Assembly: GCA_031769625.1 (NCBI GenBank)
Contig: JAUIMM010000040.1
Coordinates: 18,612,001 to 18,676,000 of the forward strand
From: Taudactylus pleione
Taxonomy: Eukaryota > Chordata > Amphibia > Anura > Myobatrachidae
DNA: 64,000 nt
Direction of reading: 5' to 3'
Shown here: positions 22,360-34,195 of the stretch, one piece after another
Layout: each line of letters begins with the position of its first letter
How positions within the stretch are numbered: position 1 is the first letter of the stretch
The notes under the pieces: generated by a model
Database searches by the model: none
Seen by the model: the letters and a program-made list of their open reading frames with translations, nothing else
What the model was told of the DNA's origin: nothing
Made by a program: the position numbers and the translations under genes

Positions 22360-22570
22360 AATTTACTGGTCATCTCTAGACTGGCCTCCCTGTCTCCCCC
22401 CTCTAATCTATCCTCAATGCTGCTGCTTGGCTCCTCTTCCTCTCCAAATATACTGCTTATGTCTCACCTCTCCACCAGGCCCTACATTGGCTCTCCTCCT
22501 TCAGAACTTATTTCAAACTCCTCACACTCCATTATAAATCTCTCTTACATCCCTGACCTCTTCTCTGGGG
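22360..22570 (+). pseudogene. L2-type LINE ORF2 C-terminal fragment
   Basis: One + frame reads SILNAAAWLLFLSKYTAYVS then PLHQALHWLSSFRTYFKLLT and LHYKSLLHP. This matches the conserved iQNAAARLl...HWLPi..Ri.fKill..yKal block of L2/CR1-like ORF2 proteins. Only about 60 codons survive. Confidence 0.7.
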
Positions 22571-22599
22571 TGAAGGGCAGAGAGCTAAACAGGTAAGTT

Positions 22600-23360
22600 A
22601 GCCAGGTAAAGATGTGGCTTCAGGGTTGATTCTAAAAAGTCAATAAAGATTATGGTATCTTTTAACTACTTGTAACTTGAGTTTGCAATTTAAACTTTGA
22701 TGGATAGTTTGCTTTTTATAAAGATTGCATTATTATTAGTTACAGAAGTAGCATTTAAACTGAAGTAGCTTCACCAAAGGTTTGTCAGAGAATGTCTACA
22801 TCTGATTTGGAACTGTTCACACCTCTGAATTACTGTATGAGAAAACCTCCCTAGGAGATCATATACATGAGTAAGAAGGTCACATGTGCTTGAGGTGTTT
22901 TTATTGGAGACTTCACCTAACAAATGCTATGGAAAATTAATTTGAAGATTTTGTTTGTCCAAGACCATAGTTTCTAAATCATTCACTGATTTGGTTATAC
23001 CCCTTATTTTAAACAATTTTTGAGATTATTATTATCTTTTAATTATATGGCACAACACTGGCTAAAACTCACAATAAAGTACATAGATACACAATGGTAC
23101 AAGCATGAACATAATTTTACATATATAATTATTTGCAGTGCTCAGATAACATAACATTATGTAGAGAATGCAGAGGGGTTTGAGCCATGTTCATAATGGC
23201 TTAGAATTTAGAGGGCTGTTGGTAGACTCAGAGGATGAATGAAGCAGAGGAATGCAATGGCTGGGGATTAGGATGAATTACTGTAGATAGTAGATATAGA
23301 GCAACGAGACAGAAAAAAATGAGGTGGTCAGCAGAGTTAAGATTAAAGTGAAGATTGTCT
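22600..23360. other. Unassigned intron sequence
   Basis: No feature recognised. Near its 3' side (about 23030-23360) the composition resembles untranslated LINE sequence next to the L2 fragment, but nothing decisive. Confidence 0.35.
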
Positions 23361-23364
23361 AGTC

Positions 23365-23490
23365 AGAAGATGGAAAGGCCAGCAAGGAGTATACTACAAT
23401 ACTCAAGTTGAGAAATGATAGAGTGAATAAGAGTTTTTGTAGCATCTAGGTTGAGGAACGGATGAATCTTGTTACAGAGGTAACATCCAA
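23365..23490 (-). pseudogene. L2-type LINE ORF2 fragment
   Basis: The minus strand reads CNKIHPFLNLDATKTLIHSI followed by ISQLEYCSILLAGL. This is the iaRIRPFLt...akTLihAlI.SRLDYCNsLL motif of L2/CR1-like reverse transcriptases. Short and isolated. Confidence 0.7.
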
Positions 23491-23845
23491 ACAATAGACT
23501 TTGGGAACAGGAGAGCAGGAGATGATAAATTGAGAGGATAAGAAAAGATAACTTCAGGTTGTGATATCTATATGGAGACAGACAACAGACTAAAGGTGCT
23601 AAGGGAGACCTCTAGAGAGGGAAGAAAAGTAGTCAGGTGTCTTTGGGTGTTAAGACAGAGAAGGAACAGTTGGGCAAGTGGGAGGAAATTGTGGCACACT
23701 AGGACTTGCCAATCCTGACCCCATGGTACCTCAATTTGGCACTACTAACAATTACAGAATTTGACGGACTCCCCAATCTATGCCAAGAACCAACGCTAGG
23801 TGGATTGGTATTTTGCTACTGGGAGCCCACGCGTTGCTGTCCCTA

Positions 23846-23850
23846 AATAA

Positions 23851-23890
<40 letters not shown>

Positions 23891-23898
23891 AGTGTATG
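23846..23898. repeat. (TA)n microsatellite
   Basis: AAATAAATAAATATATAT... tract, about 45 bp. Confidence 0.9.
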
Positions 23899-23920
23899 CA
23901 TTTCCGTATTGACTGGAGTG

Positions 23921-23972
<52 letters not shown>

Positions 23973-23995
23973 CACTCCAATCAATACTGAAATGC
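23898..23995. repeat. Palindrome centred on a long (AT)n tract
   Basis: Arms GCATTTCCGTATTGACTGGA... (23898-23922) and the complementary ...TCCAATCAATACTGAAATGC (23971-23995) flank about 48 bp of alternating AT. Arms differ at only a few positions. The AT centre would favour cruciform extrusion. Confidence 0.8.
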
Positions 23996-23999
23996 CTGG

Positions 24000-25310
24000 G
24001 TGCCCTCACATGTGTCATATAAAGAGAGAGGAAGCTGCAGCACTCAAAAGGAATTATTTAATTAAAGAAATTCTGGTGACATAACACCTAGATGTTACGC
24101 TCAGGCTATGCTGACCCTCTGCCAAGGTATTGGAAGACCTGGACCCAGGTTGGGAAAGGAACAGGAGGTGAGGGGCCTGGATAAAGGACTTCCTTATCCA
24201 CTAGTACCGAATGTTGGCTAGACCTGACCAGAGCCGCAGAGTCTAACTTAGTGGGGGGTGTTCACCAGTGACCCCTCCAAGTGGGATTTGGGCTTATGCT
24301 GCACCCAGCAAGCAGGTCGCGGCCAATTGGTCAGGTATCCGGCGCAAGTGGGAAATGGAAGAACACTATCACAGGGAAAGCAAAGGAAAAAAATACTGGA
24401 AGTTTTTGTACTGGTTTGATGTATTGAGTACACACTCTGTTGATCCAGATGCAAGGCTGACACAGGAGAATGGCACTAGGAGATTGTGCTTGGATGACAT
24501 ACGAAGTATATATGCTGTGGCCTCAGACGCAGAACTGGCACAGGAGAATGATGATATGAGATGGTACTTGGCTCGCGAGGTCAGGGGAAGCTGGTTCTGA
24601 GATCAGTAATTGCCAATCCTACGCTGTAACCTGACACTAGATCTCCTTGTCGACACACCCCATTTCCAGGAACGCCGGCTGACCCAGCCCCCACACCGCC
24701 AGTGTCCGGCTCATGGTCACTTAGGAGGAGCTGGCACTTTGGTGTCAACCCCTGGGAGAATGACAGCCAGTTTGATCCGCACCCCCCAAGTGAGGCCACT
24801 GAGCATGCTCACTCCACAGTGGAATGCACGTCAGTCATACGTGTCAAATGGGACATGACATCACTACTGGCTCAATGTATTGAATTAGAGCTGGATTTGT
24901 ATAGAATCAAGATGCTGGAATGCAGTGAAGCACGCCGATGTGTGTCGTTTACCTGGAGAAGTGATGGCACCAGGATGCACTATGGAAAGAAGGCAATGAT
25001 GTGAGCAAGTGGTACTTTTCACCTGCAGGGATTCACTGCACATTAACCAAGCAACTGGTATCCTCCATGTATGATTTTAACATGTGGAGGATTCCATTTG
25101 CTTGGTTAATCTGCATGGTATCCTTACAGATGTAATGTTAGAAAGATGGTACTGAATGGTGATTCTACTGATAATATAGTAATTTTAAAGAGGCACAAGG
25201 TATGAGGCTTTGGTAGTACAGGAACTCTGGATGGGGGCTGTTTGAAATGGAGTGAAATAATCCACAGGAATACTGGACAGAACTGAGATATGGTGGTGGC
25301 ACAGCTGATT
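24000..25310. other. Unassigned intron sequence
   Basis: Contains several moderate frames (for example 24268-24600 +) that match nothing recognised and have no start context or homology argument. A local inverted repeat occurs at about 25046-25110 (AACCAAGCAACTGG / CATTTGCTTGGTTAAT with TCCTCCATGT / ACATGTGGAGGA). Confidence 0.35.
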
Positions 25311-25730
25311 AAATGAGAACACATACTGGAACTGAGATATGAAACATTGAGGAATGTGCTGGAGCTATGAGTTTTGAGACAATGTAGAGTGCTGGAGCAC
25401 ATGCTGGAGATGCGAGATATGAGACACTAAGGAGAGTGCTAGAGGACAGACTGGTTCTGTGAGATGAGGCACTGCTGAGAGTGCTGGAATACAGGCTGAA
25501 AAAGTGAGGTACTGTGTAAGGCACTGTTTGGAATTCTGGAGCACAGGCTGAAACTAATGTATGAGGCACTTCAGATGGTGCTGTAGCTTAGGCTTAAACT
25601 ACAATGTAAGATGCACTGTGGGGAGTGCTGGAACACAGGCTGGAAATGTGATGTATGAGGCAAAGAGGAGAATGCTGGAGTTCTGAGGTAAGAGCCACTG
25701 CAGAGAGTCCTGGAGCATATGTACATGAGG
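25310..25730. repeat. Degenerate ~55-60-bp minisatellite
   Basis: The motif GAG(T)GCTGGAGCACAGGCTG followed by ATGAGGCACT-type sequence recurs about seven times with indels. Examples are at 25390, 25435, 25480, 25535, 25590, 25625 and 25670. It abuts an L2 fragment. Confidence 0.65.
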
Positions 25731-25734
25731 AGAT

Positions 25735-26865
25735 CTGTAGAATATATGTATAATGCACACCAATGGCAAGTAGGAATCAGCCAGCACCAATCCAGACCCC
25801 ATAGGTAGGAACTTTGGTCCCTTGGATTGTGACAGCTGAAAACCAGAAGAGCATATTCACAAAGGATTGGAAGGTCAATGGTGTTGAATGCTGATGGGAT
25901 GTTGAAGAGTACAAGAATAGAAAACTTTCTTTTGGATTTAGTCATGAGGAGGACATCAGAGACTTCGGTGAGGATAGTTTCGGTGGGGTGAACAGCGCAA
26001 AAGTCAGAATGTAGAGGGTAATAAAGGGGGTTGGTGGAGAGGAAGGAGCTGAAGCTGCTATACACCACTCGCTCAAGGAGTTTGCATATGTAAAGGGGAA
26101 GGAGAGGTCAAGGAAGAAAGATAGATGGATAGTGGAGTTTGTGATATGTTTAAAGGATGAGGAAAAGGTGCCAGAGGACAGAGATATATTGATCAGGTGT
26201 GCAATATGGGAGTATTCCTTAAAAGGGTGAGACCGGAGAAGCTGGGTTAGGATTGCGACAAGGGCACAGGTGGATTGAGGTAAGGAGGGAATGGACTTCA
26301 ACACCAGAGGGAAGGAGGGCAAGGATTGCAGTCTTGTTGGGTGAAAACCTAAAGGGAGAAGATGTTATGGTGGATGGACTCATTTTTGGAATTAATGTGG
26401 ATGACAAAGGTAAGAGAACTGAGGTAGAAGGGGAGTGGGTGGGAAAGAAGGAGCAGTTGAAGGTGGGAAGAGGTGGTGGGCTTTGGAGGACTAGGAAATT
26501 AGGGTCTTGAAGGACTGTTTAGCAAGTCAAGAACTGGAGCTAAAGGAAGAGAGAATAAATCTGATGTGGAGGAGGTCAGCAAGGAAGAATGATTTCCTCC
26601 AGAGGCACTCAGCAGTGAGAGAGCATTTTTGGGGAAATGGGTCAAAGTAGAGTTCCATGGTTTGGTAGAGGACATAGTCCTAGAAAGCAACAGCAAATTA
26701 AGGAGAAATATGTAATCCACAGGATAAAGACTGGTTTTAGAGGAGAGGAAAAGGGAAATGCTAAGGAGATAAGGTTGAGTTGGATAAAGGGAAAGGAGAA
26801 CTGCCATTCTAACTGTAGCATCATCTAGTTGAGTTTGCCTGCTCTTATCCAGGTGTCCTGGCAAT
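25735..26865 (-). pseudogene. L2-type LINE ORF2 remnant
   Basis: Minus-strand pieces in order. A linker near 26820-26600 has ISLFLSSKTSLYP and SASGGNHSSL. QSTCALVAILTQLLRSHPFK is followed by INISLSSGTFSSSFKH near 26280-26150. The RT block HPTETILTEVSDVLLMTKSK is followed by FSILVLFNIPSAFNTID near 25990-25870, where active copies have the catalytic D of DLSAAFDTID. Frames shift between blocks, so the copy is inactive. Confidence 0.7.
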
Positions 26866-27096
26866 TTACATAAACACCAATTTTATCAACCTTTGATTCC
26901 ACTGTAATGTCTGAGGTAACTAAGCAATGTCTTACTGATATACTATGTTTTGTTTGTAAGCATAAAGAATGAGAAACACAATATGACTTGCTGAAGAAAT
27001 AAAAATCACTTCAGGATAATTTTTTCTGATCACCATGGGAACTTTGGACCTTTTGAATAGGGGTAGAGGTTAGAGCGAGGGATTAGTAAGCACATT

Positions 27097-27932
27097 GGGC
27101 CATATTCAATTAGAGACTAAAAGCCATTTTCGCCAGTTTTTTTGCGAAAATGTCGCCTAAAAAAATGTCGCCAAATTCAATTCCAGGACAATTTCGCCTA
27201 AGCGGAAACAATTCTCCAAAAAAGATTCTCCAATCAATAGCAGGTGTAAAGAAGTGGAAAATCTTTATTTTGGGGTGCAAACATGGGAAAATGACTCAGA
27301 ACCCTTGGGACAGCAACCCAAAGGACAAATCTGCAAAAAAGAAAAACCTAAGAACACCCCAAAAAAGACATGTCATTTTTGGGGTGAAAATGTAAAAAGT
27401 GGGGGGATAAACATAAAAGTAGCGAAATAGACGACTTGGGGGTCCCCCAGTATGGGTCAGGTGTTTTTGGGATTGCAGGTGCATGCAGCAGGTGGATTTT
27501 TCATGTTTTAAAAAGTTCACTTTAGAGACGTAAAAATATGCTAGCACCCATTTTCAAGTGCCCCAAATTTGACAGGAATACTTATTTTCACCAAAAAATA
27601 CAGCTTTATGCCATTCTTCACCCCTTTTACAAAGACACTAATAGCAAGCAATTTACACAATGTAAGTACCAAAAATAGTCTTATTAGGGCTATTAGTACA
27701 CATCTATATTGATTCCCTATGTTAATGTATCTTTTTCTGGGGTACAGACTGATTTCCCCAATTCTTTCAGTACTTTTTGCCTGTTCCGCATTCGCCTATT
27801 TCCGTTTTCGCCTGTTTTGCAATTGAATTAGGCGAAAAGCAGGGACGAGCATGGAATGAATTTGCCTCTGAAACAGGCGAATGAAGCGAAAAGTCGGACA
27901 GGCAAAAACTTTGCCTCTAATTGGATTCCCCT
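27097..27932 (+). repeat. Interspersed repeat, family R1, copy B
   Basis: Starts GGGCCATATTCAATTAGAG and ends CTCTAATTGGATTCCCC, an imperfect terminal inverted repeat. Inner arms rich in TTTCGCC / GGCGAAAA also pair. CATT flanks both sides (27093-27096 and 27933-27936), a possible 4-bp target duplication. Its middle matches window positions 1-340 in reverse. No protein. Confidence 0.65.
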
Positions 27933-27936
27933 CATT

Positions 27937-28616
27937 GTCAGGAGTTCAATCCCCGGGTAGGGAAAGAGGCATTGTTTTATTTTTTTATATATATTTAATT
28001 TTTTGCCAATCTTTTAGAAAATAAGGGTTTATACATTTACTTTATCAGATCGGAATTTATGATAGTATTAATATATGTGTATATGCAATATTTTAGATGT
28101 TTTAGAATGTTTTTGTTTTTTTATGTTTTCTCAGTGGCAATGTAATTCAATGTGAGAAGTCTATTCAGGATCAGCCAATCACACACCGGAGTCTATTGAG
28201 TATCAGGAAAAACCTCATCCAACTGGATTTTAGATCTGGGGGATATAAGGAGAAACAGACCAGGGTAACTTTCAGTCTTTGAGAGAGCCTTCGGTGGTGA
28301 GAGGCGAAACGCGTCAGTTAACTCCAAAAAATGTAACCCCCCGCCATGTGGTCTTGGCACCAAAAGCGGACACTGGCTAATTTGTTGCTACTGATATATG
28401 GACAGTCCTTTCCCTGCTGGCAATACGAACAACCGTTCGCAGCCTGGGGTCACCATCGAAACAATTGGTAAATGTTGTATTTTCATAGTTGCCATAGAAA
28501 ACTTTGGGGAGTAAACTAGTAAGCTTAAAGGGGGGAAATGTAGCAGATATCAACCTAAATGTTCCTGATGTTTTAAAATACAGAGATCCTCTAAAGACCA
28601 ATGTTTTCAGAGGGGA
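27937..28616. other. Unassigned; PLE-flank-like at 28140-28400
   Basis: The segment near 28260-28320 ends GAGGCGAAACGCGTC, a word I associate with PLE flank and hammerhead-type sequences. A clear CUGANGA half is absent (GGTGGTGA instead). No coding part nearby. Confidence 0.3.
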
Positions 28617-29080
28617 TGTAGTCAGGATGCCGGCTGCCGCTATCCCGATGCTGGAATCCTGCACAGGATCAAGATCCCGATGCTGGCATCCCGAAGAGGT
28701 TGAAGATACCAGCGTCTGCATCCGGACCACCGGCACCCCAAAGGAAAGTATCCGGCTTACCTTCACTGTTAGCCCAGAGATGGGGGTGTTAGGTTTAGGC
28801 ACCCCATGGGGAGGGGGAGTTAGGGTTAGGCATGACCGGGGGGAGGTTTGGGTTAGGCACCCCCCAGAAGGGTTAGGTTTAGGGTTCAGGAAGGGGGGAT
28901 TAGGGTTAGACACCACCGGGGGGGAGGCTAGGGTTAGGCACGACCAAGGGAGGGTTAGGGGGGGGATGGTACTTACCAGCCGTAGTTTGGATCTCCAACA
29001 GTCGGGCTTCTGGCATCTGTGTATTCAGCCACCAGTATATCATACCCAACCCTTTTCAGAGGTTTGACTGCATTTTTGGG
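28617..29080 (-). repeat. TAACCC-array element, copy III (reversed)
   Basis: Flank TAGTCAGGATGCCGGCTGCC leads through GATCCCGATGCTGGCATCCC to a core at 28785-28960 of GGTTAGGGTTAGGCAC-type units with G-rich spacers. The other flank holds ACTTACCAGCCG. Complement of copies I, II and IV. Confidence 0.65.
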
Positions 29081-29300
29081 GTTAATAAATAGGTCCATAG
29101 GGAGTAATATCAACAAAGCTTACAGTAGTTTTTGCAAGGTAATTGTATTGTAGACACTTGATTGATAGAAAAACTAGAGTGAAAAATGTAGTTGAGAAAC
29201 TCAATAATCATGTTTATAGAATTCACAGTATATTCATACGTCATAGCTTGCTCTGTATTTTATTTAACCTTGGTAATATCTTATGGATCTACAGACACAG

Positions 29301-29744
29301 GGCCTGATTCAGCAAGGAACGCAGTTGGTAATATGCACACAATCGGACAATTGTTGCGTACTGCTCATGCGTATGCATCGCAGTGCGTGTGCGCGAACTA
29401 GCAATTGCGATAGGGACTGCGATCACAGAGTGACAGGAAGTGCCATTTGTGGGTGGTAACGGGGAGGTGGTTGGTTGAATTAGCCACTGCGATGCCCTAC
29501 TCAGCCTGAGGCCTGATAGCGTGCGTGGAAGTTAGCAATTTCTGAGTAAGGTCAGGGCTTGTGCAAGTGTGCATGAGGCTGCGATTGTACCAATGTTTTT
29601 GCAGTCCTGCTAAACATTACAGATGTGTGTAAGGTAAAGTGGGCGTCCTTATGTAGTGCAGTGACAGCATAGCGATCTCAATGGATTAGCATACTATCGC
29701 ATTTGAACTGCGTGCATAATCGCATTCCGTAGTGAATCAGGGCC
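29301..29744. mobile_element. GGCCTGATTCA-ended MITE, copy 2
   Basis: Starts GGCCTGATTCAGC and ends GTGAATCAGGGCC. ACAG flanks both sides (29297-29300, 29745-29748). The interior is rich in GCGATTGC / GCGATCGC-type words, with weak self-pairing. No protein frame. Confidence 0.65.
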
Positions 29745-29748
29745 ACAG

Positions 29749-31379
29749 CTATTTAACTTTTAAAACACCAACTTGTCCTACTTTGTAACTTACAGGAGCG
29801 CACACCCTGGAAAATACACAAATCTAACAGATGCCTATTCTTACAGGTTTAATATAGGAATCAGGATATACAGTTATTATTTGGTCAAGACCTTTTGACA
29901 CTTGTATGAAGTAGTTGAAAAAGTTACAAACATCTGACACTTCTCTCCTCATGGTTTGTTTTATTATCTTACCCTATGACTGACTGACTGCCTGCTGAAA
30001 TCAATGTTGATATTCGTAGCGGATTGTCAACTTTAGGAGATTAGACAGAAAAGTACATCATATTATCATCAGAAGATAGTCCAGTTACTACCACATTCTC
30101 CACTTAGCTATTGTAGCAGTATAGGGTGGGCTATAGGGAGCACAGACCCCCAAAAATTAAGTTATCGTAATCTTACATCATATTTGATTAGAGAAATGTT
30201 AAGGTTTTTGCTATTTATTTACACATAAAGGGTGTAATGGCTATTTTATTTATTATTTGTTCCCTCTTTCGTGTTGTGATTTTTATACCCTGGAGTTTAT
30301 GATGGTTTTTTTTTTTATTATTTGACTTATTTACCTGCCTGATATTTATGGTGTTCCCTGTTAAAGATTTACAGGCAATCTGTAATGAAGATAATACAAT
30401 ACAGTTTGAGTGTGTTTAATTGAAACAAAAGGTGCCCCATGGTGTTTACTATATATGTTGTATAATATATTCTGTTGGCTCTTGCAATTGAATTCACAAG
30501 CACTTTAGTCATTTGCATTTTTTGTAGTCAGAAATATATTTGGGGTTTGTTTTAGTTTTTTTGTTATCTTGGTGGGAATGTTCACAAGATGACCATTTTA
30601 GTTTGTTAGGGAGTAAATATGCTTGATTTGTTTGTGCATTGAAATGGATTTTTGAAAATCCACTAGTCACATAACACCTCATTTGTGCAGGTATATTTGT
30701 ACTTTGCTCTCATATTTCAAATATTCGATATGCACTATAATTTTGGGTAATACATCAAATTGGACACTTGGACAGTTTCTTGTACAGACTGTTTTCAAGA
30801 TTGTGCATGCAAAAACGTATCCTTTAACTGGTCCTTTACCCCACCCAAGTATTTTCTGGAGTGACTTTGCATTTTCCTTGGCTGTTGCAAACTTGAGAAG
30901 TATAAGTGCTTAAATCTGAAATGGATTACAGAACCCCATGTTTTCTTTTTTATTTAATCCACCAAGGTTTTTTTTTCTAAATTACTGGTCGCAAAGTTCT
31001 GTACAAATAAAAAAAGAAAAAGAAAAATCTGGAGCTTTTACATGGCTCTCAACAGGCTTTAATCATTGTGACATGTGAACAAGGATTGTATTTACAGTAA
31101 GTAAGATTTATCACAACTAGAAGTGTAGTTTGCTGAAACTCTGTTAAATATTATTTTTCTGTGAGTATCAGACAGCTGCCACAGCAAAAACTATCCAATG
31201 TGGTGAGGATTACATATCGCTCTGGAGGGCCCGGTACATTCATGGAACTGAACACTCAGTTTCAACATCCAGTTCCACATTTGAACAACAAATTATTTTA
31301 AAATATATGGTAGATATGATTTATATGCTGATAATGTATACATGTATTTTGTATGCCACTTCTGTTTTAAATACCAAAA
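29749..31379. other. Unassigned intron sequence
   Basis: AT-rich, no recognisable element or RNA gene. Poly-T and AAAAAGAAAAAGAAAAA runs near 30300, 30960 and 31010. Confidence 0.4.
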
Positions 31380-31577
31380 ACAAAATATATCAAAAAGTAG
31401 CGCCTATACCTGCTCTACAATTAACAGGGATGATTCGTAGGCTACCAAATAAGTGGTATCTAACCCAAAGGTTCACATACTAAATTTCCAACTGGCAAAT
31501 TTCAACATATAATTTATTAAAAAATAACATATAAAAATAGCAATTGTATCAAAACATCAGATAAAACTTGCATAATA
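31380..31577. repeat. PLE-flank-like sequence interrupted by a Tc1 transposon
   Basis: TAGCGCCTATACCTGCTCTA followed by A/T-rich sequence resembles PLE untranslated flanks elsewhere in the window. It appears to continue at 33127-33520 on the other side of the Tc1 insertion. No coding sequence; assignment tentative. Confidence 0.35.
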
Positions 31578-33124
31578 CAGTGCATCCGGAAAGTATTCAC
31601 AGCGCTTCACTTTTTCCACATTTTGTTATGTTACAGCCTTATTCCAAAATGGAATAAATTCATTTTTGTCCTTAAAATTCTAAACACAATACCCCATAAT
31701 GAGAATGTGTAAAAACATTTTTTGAGATTTTTGCAACTTTATAAAAAAAAAAAACTAAGATCACACGTACATAAGTATTCACAACCTTTGCTCAATACTT
31801 TGTTGATGCACCTTTGGCAGCAATTACAGCCTCAAGACTTTTTGAATATGCCGCCACAAGCTTGGCACACCTATCTTTGGACAGTTTCACCCATTCCTCT
31901 TTGCTGCACCTCTCAAGCTCCATCAGGTTGGATGGGAAGTGTCAGTGCACAGCCATTTTCAGATCTCTCCAGAGATGTTCAATTGGATTCAAGTCTGGGC
32001 TCTGGCTGGGCCACTCAAGGACATTCACAGGCTGTGTGCTCAGGGTCGTTGTCCCGCTGAAAGATGAACCGTCATCCCAGTCTGAGGTCAAGAGCGCTCT
32101 GGAGCAGGTTTTCATCCAGGATGTCTCTGTATATTGCTGCATTCATCCTTCCCTCTATCCTGATTAGTCTCCCAGTTCCTGCCTCTGAAAAACATCCCCA
32201 CAACATGATGCTGCCACCACCATGCTTCACTGTAGGGATGGTATTGGCCTAGTGATGAGCAGTGCCTGGTTTGCTCCAAACATAACGCCTGGCATTCATG
32301 CCAAAGAGTTCAATCTTTGTCTCATCAGACCAGAGAGTCCTTCAGGTGCATTTTGGCAAACTCCAGGTGGGCTGCCATGTGCTTTTTACTAAGGAGTGGC
32401 TTCCGTCTGGCCACTCTAATATACAGGCCAGATTGGTGGATTGCTGCAGAGATGGTTGTCCTACTGGTTCTCCTCTCTCCACAGAGGAATGCTGTAGCTC
32501 TGACAGAGTGACCATTGAGCTCTTGGTCACCTCCCTGATTCTCCCCCGATTGATCAGTTTAGACGGCCGGCCAACTCTAGGAAGAGTACTGGTGGTTCTG
32601 AACTTCTTCCATTTATGGATGATGGATGCCACTGTGCTGATTGGGACCTTCAAAGCAGCAGTACCCTTTCCCAGATTTGTGCCTTGAGACAATCCTGTCT
32701 CGGAGGTCTATAGACAATTGGACTTCATGCTTGGTTTGTGCTCTGACATGCACTGTCAAGTGTGGGACCTTATATAGAGAGGTGTATGCCTTTCAAAATC
32801 TTGTCCAATCAAATGAATTTACCACTGGTGGACTCCAATTAAGCTGTAGAAACATCTCAAGGATGATCAGTGAAACAGGATGCACCTGAGCTTAATTTTG
32901 AGCTTCATGGCAAAGGCCGTGAATACTTATGTACCTGTGATTTCTTAGTGGTTTTTTTTATAAATATGCAAAAATCTCAAAAAAACTTTTTACACGTTGT
33001 CGTCATGAGGTATTGTGAGTAGAATTTTTAGGACAAAAATGAATTTGTTCCATTTTGGAATAAGGCTGTAACATAACAAAATGTGTAAAAAGTGAAGCAT
33101 TGTGAATACTTTCCGGATGCACTG
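31578..33124 (-). mobile_element. Full-length Tc1-like DNA transposon (1,547 bp)
   Basis: Perfect-looking ends CAGTGCATCCGGAAAGTATT and AATACTTTCCGGATGCACTG, flanked by TA on both sides (31576-31577, 33125-33126), the Tc1/mariner target duplication. The inverted repeats extend about 60 bp or more (TTCACTTTTT, TTACAGCCTTATTCC). Length fits Tc1 elements of about 1.6 kb. The transposase inside is broken. Confidence 0.93.
31795..32730 (-). pseudogene. Tc1-like transposase pseudogene
   Basis: N-terminal paired-type DNA-binding part: GTAALKVPISTVASIIHKWK and LPRVGRPSKLINRGRIREV with the GRP hook (32690-32510). C-terminal part: [19 protein letters not shown], which carries the last catalytic acid of the DDE triad (about 31990-32010), with the continuation to about 31795. 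Stops and frameshifts lie between, including near the start codon, so the protein is not made. Confidence 0.88.
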
Positions 33125-33126
33125 TA

Positions 33127-33690
33127 TGATTCAAGTGATTTCTATTAAAATAGCACATCCATAAACATATGAAAGGGAAATGCTCTAGTATACAGTACCC
33201 ATCTAATTGTGTATTTCAGATAGTCCCAGTGGGTCCACCGGTGACTAGGATAATACACATGGAAAGAGGTTAAATTCCTGCCGGGGAAGGTAGAGCCCCA
33301 TGTATAATGCACGTGTGGTTCCTCATACAGTAGATGATTTAGGCTCCCTGGAGTCTCCAAGATCACTGTTGTGAGCTGTTGCACTCAAATGCTATATTAC
33401 AGCCTGACCTCAGATATGTTGCTGGGTCTGTCCACTCATTCCCAGTGAACTGCAAGAGCCGCCTCTGTAGATCGACTGAGGTCACTGCTTCACAAGATGG
33501 CTGTTAATAAATGATGTTATTTTATATTCTTCTTTTGTAGTAGTACTTTTTGTTTGATATCACTTTAGAGTTTTCTCAAGTGGGGAATTGGTTAGTTGGA
33601 ATCCATAGTTGGCAGCCTACCTGCTCTGTCTTAAGACTGTGTGCATTTTTAAAAAAAAAATTTCTCATTTCAAAAACAAAATCTACCTAC
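33127..33690. other. Unassigned; partly PLE-flank-like
   Basis: Probable continuation of 31380-31577. Minus frame 33145-33384 is not recognised. No further structure seen. Confidence 0.3.
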
Positions 33691-34195
33691 AGTATCTGGC
33701 AATTGAGAATACCGTACATACATAAATGTCATACTTGACTCTGAACTGTCCTTTAATGCCCACATTCAATCTGTTTCCAAATCCTGTTAAATACATTAAA
33801 AAAACATATCCAGAATACGACCATAAACACTGCAAAAACTCAAATTCATGTACTCATTATCTCCCGTATTGATTATTGCAATAGTCTCCTTACTTGCTTT
33901 CACCCCTACAATCTATTTTGAATGCAGCTGTGAGGCTGATATTCCTTGCTAAACGTTCATCTGCTGCTGCTCTGCTCTGTCACTCTCTCTATCTGTTACC
34001 TGTATTCTACCGAATTCTATATAAAATACTTTTACTTACACATAAGGCTATTTACCAAACTACAACAACATATATCTCTTCACTTTTCTCAAAATATATC
34101 CCAATCCGACCTCCATGTTCTGCACAAGATCTGGGTCTCTCATCTATGCTCATTACCTGCTCCCATTCAAAGTTACATGATTTTTTTGGGTTGTG
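33690..34195 (+). pseudogene. L2-type LINE ORF2 C-terminal fragment
   Basis: + strand block LSPLQSILNAAVRLIFLAKR, then LLCHSLYLLPVFYRILYKIL and LLTHKAIYQTTTTYISSLF (33897-34073). This is the conserved C-terminal region of L2-like ORF2 (LQ.iqNaAaRLi... LHWLPV.yRI.yKiLLLthKAi...yls.L). Upstream, 33720-33890 holds the degraded preceding block. It breaks off into unrelated sequence after about 34190. Confidence 0.8.

Noticed and set aside
24268..24600. 110-codon + strand frame
   Set aside because: No recognisable domain, no splice or promoter context, surrounded by repeats; length is compatible with chance.
28275..28315. Hammerhead ribozyme at GAGGCGAAACGCGTC
   Set aside because: The CUGANGA half is missing and the spacing leaves no stem II.
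32342..32692. Functional Tc1 transposase
   Set aside because: Stops and frame breaks between the DNA-binding and catalytic parts and near the start codon.
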